Below, in pieces: positions 6,842 through 8,311 of a stretch of DNA of 8,311 nucleotides. Where the stretch lies: contig JAGAAE010000210.1 in assembly GCA_017615405.1 (NCBI GenBank), forward strand, positions 1 through 8,311, written 5' to 3'. The stretch's first letter is position 1. Every line of letters begins with the position of its first letter. Source of the stretch: Clostridia bacterium (lineage in GTDB: Bacteria > Bacillota > Clostridia > Oscillospirales > Acutalibacteraceae). The notes under the pieces were generated by a model. It was not told where the DNA came from. It ran no database searches and saw nothing but the letters and a program-made list of their open reading frames with translations. The translations under genes and the position numbers were made by a program.

Positions 6842-8134
6842 TTATTTTTCGCAGACTTTTTTAATCAGTTTCTTCGTTTTTTCGGAATTCTTCTTCGGAT
6901 CGTGGTTTTCTTTTGCAAACTTTATCGCCCGACCGACGTATTCATTTTGCCTTTCGGGATCATCAACAAGATTTTTGATCTCGGGATAAAGATCCTCTTT
7001 TTTCTCGATGACCAGCCCTAAGTCATTATCGGCAAAATATTTAATTCCGGCAATTTCGGCAGAACCGTATATTATCGCGGGTCTTCCGCAGGCAAGCATA
7101 TCGGCGATCTTGGTCGAAAATGCGTATTCAAGATCGGTTATATGCTCTTTTGACTGATTTTCGATATGAAGGACGAAATCACTGTGTTGAGTTTTTTTGA
7201 TAAGTTCGTCACTTGAAACGGCGCCGTGCAAAACTATGCCGTTTTCATCGTTCAATTCTCTTAAATGCTCACCCTTTGAAGAGGTATAAACGTCGATAAC
7301 GCCGCCGCATTTTTTGATTGCTTTGCCGATTTCACAAAGAGGCTCCGCCCTGCCGACCGCTTCACCCAAATTGCCACCGTAAATACAGCGGAAACCGTTG
7401 TTCGTATCGGCGACTTCGTGCGCCTTCGGTATAATATCGGTCGATTTATAAATCGTGACCGACGGAACGTCAAATATCTTTCCATAGTCACGTTGCAAGG
7501 CGTCGCAAAGGTATATACAAGCGCTCGCCCTTTTCATCATCTTTTCGAAGTTTCGCTTAAAGTTAAGGCGATAAAGCAGGTAGGATAACCGTTTTGAATA
7601 GTAGGGTTTAAGATAGTACGATTCGGATTGATGAATAATAAGCGGAATTCTGCGTTTCTTTGAAATCTTCGTCGCGAGCTTTAATATATACCCGAAATCA
7701 CCCGGTTGTACCAAAACGGCATCGGGCGAAAACTCATCCACCCATTTTTGAAAGCCTTTCTTTGTAAAACGCGATAAATTCCAGACCGTGTTTCTTACGA
7801 TCATCCTCAGCGCGCGATTTTTAGAGTTACCGCTTTTTGTATCCTTTTTTGCGGCGCTGCTTTGCTTTCCCGAAAAATCGGGCTCTATACGTCCGCCGAC
7901 GGGTCTGCACGAAAATGTGAAAAGCGCCGCCTTAAAGACCTCGCGGTCGGTCACCCTATAATAATTCTTGCAAACAGGCATATCCGGGGTCATATCTTTT
8001 ATATAGAACTGTGCAAGGCGGTCGCTGTCATAACCGGTAAAATATGACGCCAGCGTACTGCCCATAGAATCGGATTTTGTAAATGACGTATGGCTGATCA
8101 CAAGTATTTTCGGCAAGTCAGATATTGTTATCAC
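6842..8134 (-). CDS. GT4-like glycosyltransferase, variant lacking the E-x7-E motif
   Basis: Predicted cytoplasmic GT-B glycosyltransferase acting in assembly of the surface glycan; donor and acceptor are unknown. The N-terminal Rossmann half opens with KILVISHTSF (residues 9-18) and includes PDAVLVQPGDFGY (137-149). A Lys/Ser-rich, probably disordered segment at about 86-110 precedes a short conserved-looking stretch (RNTVWNLSRF). The C-terminal half has a glycine-rich loop IYGGNLGEAVGRAE (251-264) and FSTKIADMLACGRP (339-352), the form seen in GT4-like enzymes that lack the classical E-x7-E acceptor/phosphate motif. Length (430 aa) is ordinary for the fold. The start is doubtful. The only conventional codon nearby is GTG at 8134-8132, but the AAAGGTG element (8140-8134) overlaps it and sits 8 nt before an in-frame ATA at codon 4. 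A TTG at codon 7 would give the family-like MPKILVISH but has no nearby ribosome binding site. It ends with TAA, 11 nt before the next gene. Confidence 0.82.
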   Translation of the reverse strand: MITISDLPKILVISHTSFTKSDSMGSTLASYFTGYDSDRLAQFYIKDMTPDMPVCKNYYRVTDREVFKAALFTFSCRPVGGRIEPDFSGKQSSAAKKDTKSGNSKNRALRMIVRNTVWNLSRFTKKGFQKWVDEFSPDAVLVQPGDFGYILKLATKISKKRRIPLIIHQSESYYLKPYYSKRLSYLLYRLNFKRNFEKMMKRASACIYLCDALQRDYGKIFDVPSVTIYKSTDIIPKAHEVADTNNGFRCIYGGNLGEAVGRAEPLCEIGKAIKKCGGVIDVYTSSKGEHLRELNDENGIVLHGAVSSDELIKKTQHSDFVLHIENQSKEHITDLEYAFSTKIADMLACGRPAIIYGSAEIAGIKYFADNDLGLVIEKKEDLYPEIKNLVDDPERQNEYVGRAIKFAKENHDPKKNSEKTKKLIKKVCEK

Positions 8135-8200
8135 ACCTTTAAATCAAGATCGTTTTCTTTTTCCCGAAAGGTGTTCTCCCTTATTTTTGAAAACACCTTT
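8132..8200 (-). promoter_or_regulatory. Three-part complementary repeat around a ribosome binding site
   Basis: In the minus-strand transcript, AAAGGTGTT (8200-8192) is followed by its exact reverse complement AACACCTTT (8175-8167) and then by AAAGGTGT (8140-8133), which is the ribosome-binding-site region of the downstream glycosyltransferase. The middle element can pair with the first (9 bp, 16-nt loop) or with the third (8 bp, 26-nt loop), but not both. The second pairing would hide the ribosome binding site. The stems are AU-rich and the first two copies lie in the end of a coding region, so function is only a possibility. Confidence 0.35.
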
Positions 8201-8311
8201 TAAATACCATCCGAGAATTTTAAAATATGAAAACTGTTTGTTTCGTTTTGAGGATTTATATGCGCTTCTGAAGGCAAGCGGGAATGAGATGAGCGGATAT
8301 ATCTCGTCGAT
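8144..8311 (-). CDS. C-terminal fragment of an unrecognised upstream gene
   Basis: This is an open frame that enters from the right edge of the window and ends at a TGA (8146-8144), leaving 55 visible codons. The visible tail is rich in lysine, arginine and aromatic residues (for example FKILGWYLKGVF) and ends in a basic GKRKRS. It has no motif I can assign. The stop lies only 9 nt before the GTG of the next gene, in the same frame and orientation, which is why I take it as a real operon member. Basic, aromatic tails of this kind are seen at the ends of GT2 and other membrane-associated sugar enzymes, but that is a guess from context. The last part of the frame also encodes a 9-bp inverted repeat, described separately. 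Confidence 0.6.
   Translation of the reverse strand: MDEIYPLISFPLAFRSAYKSSKRNKQFSYFKILGWYLKGVFKNKGEHLSGKRKRS

Noticed and set aside
7261..7491. Minus-strand 76-codon frame inside the 6842-8134 gene
   Set aside because: It is an alternative frame of a recognisable glycosyltransferase; arginine-rich, motif-free translation.
8167..8200. Rho-independent terminator at the inverted repeat
   Set aside because: The stem is AU-rich, lies inside the upstream coding frame, and is not followed by a U-run in the minus-strand transcript.
1..8311. Insertion sequence, CRISPR array, tRNA or attachment site
   Set aside because: No transposase-like frame, spaced repeats, tRNA-like cloverleaf or flanking repeats were seen; coding sequence covers nearly the whole window.

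Overview
The window looks like the inside of a cell-surface polysaccharide (capsule or exopolysaccharide) locus of a low-to-moderate GC Firmicute, most likely a gut-type Clostridia member. This placement is an inference from three things: AGGAGG-like ribosome binding sites, frequent TTG/GTG starts, and protein families common in such clusters. No rRNA, tRNA or other lineage marker is present, so genus is not assignable.

All nine genes are on the minus strand and are read from high to low coordinates. Junctions range from 4-nt overlaps to 16-nt gaps, with no promoter or terminator between them, so the window is probably one internal segment of a longer operon. In transcription order: the 3' end of an unrecognised gene (8311-8144); a GT4-like glycosyltransferase with a degenerate acceptor-loop motif (8134-6842); a GT4 glycosyltransferase with a four-cysteine cluster (6830-5604); a multi-pass O-antigen ligase/polymerase-like membrane protein (5604-4360); two further GT4 glycosyltransferases (4343-3168 and 3166-2003); a LicD-family phospho-amino-alcohol transferase (2006-1191); a LicC-like nucleotidyltransferase (about 1198-470); and the N-terminal part of a polysaccharide-deacetylase-like protein that runs off the window (466-1).

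A coherent reading is that the four glycosyltransferases build a repeat unit on a lipid carrier and the membrane protein polymerises or ligates it. The LicC-like enzyme would activate a small phospho- or phosphono-alcohol with CTP, and LicD would transfer it to the glycan. The deacetylase-like protein may edit N-acetyl or other acyl groups, but two of its expected metal-binding histidines are not evident. The window shows no initiating glycosyl-phosphate transferase, flippase, chain-length regulator, choline kinase or phosphonate-synthesis gene, so the identity of the decorating group is open.

The most unusual sequence-level points concern translation initiation. Up to half of the genes seem to start without ATG. 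In two of them the Shine-Dalgarno-like element overlaps the only conventional GTG start and is spaced for an in-frame ATT or ATA codon. One of these Shine-Dalgarno elements also belongs to a three-part complementary repeat that could form two mutually exclusive hairpins. Everything here is otherwise recognisable family-level biology; I did not find a clearly new system.
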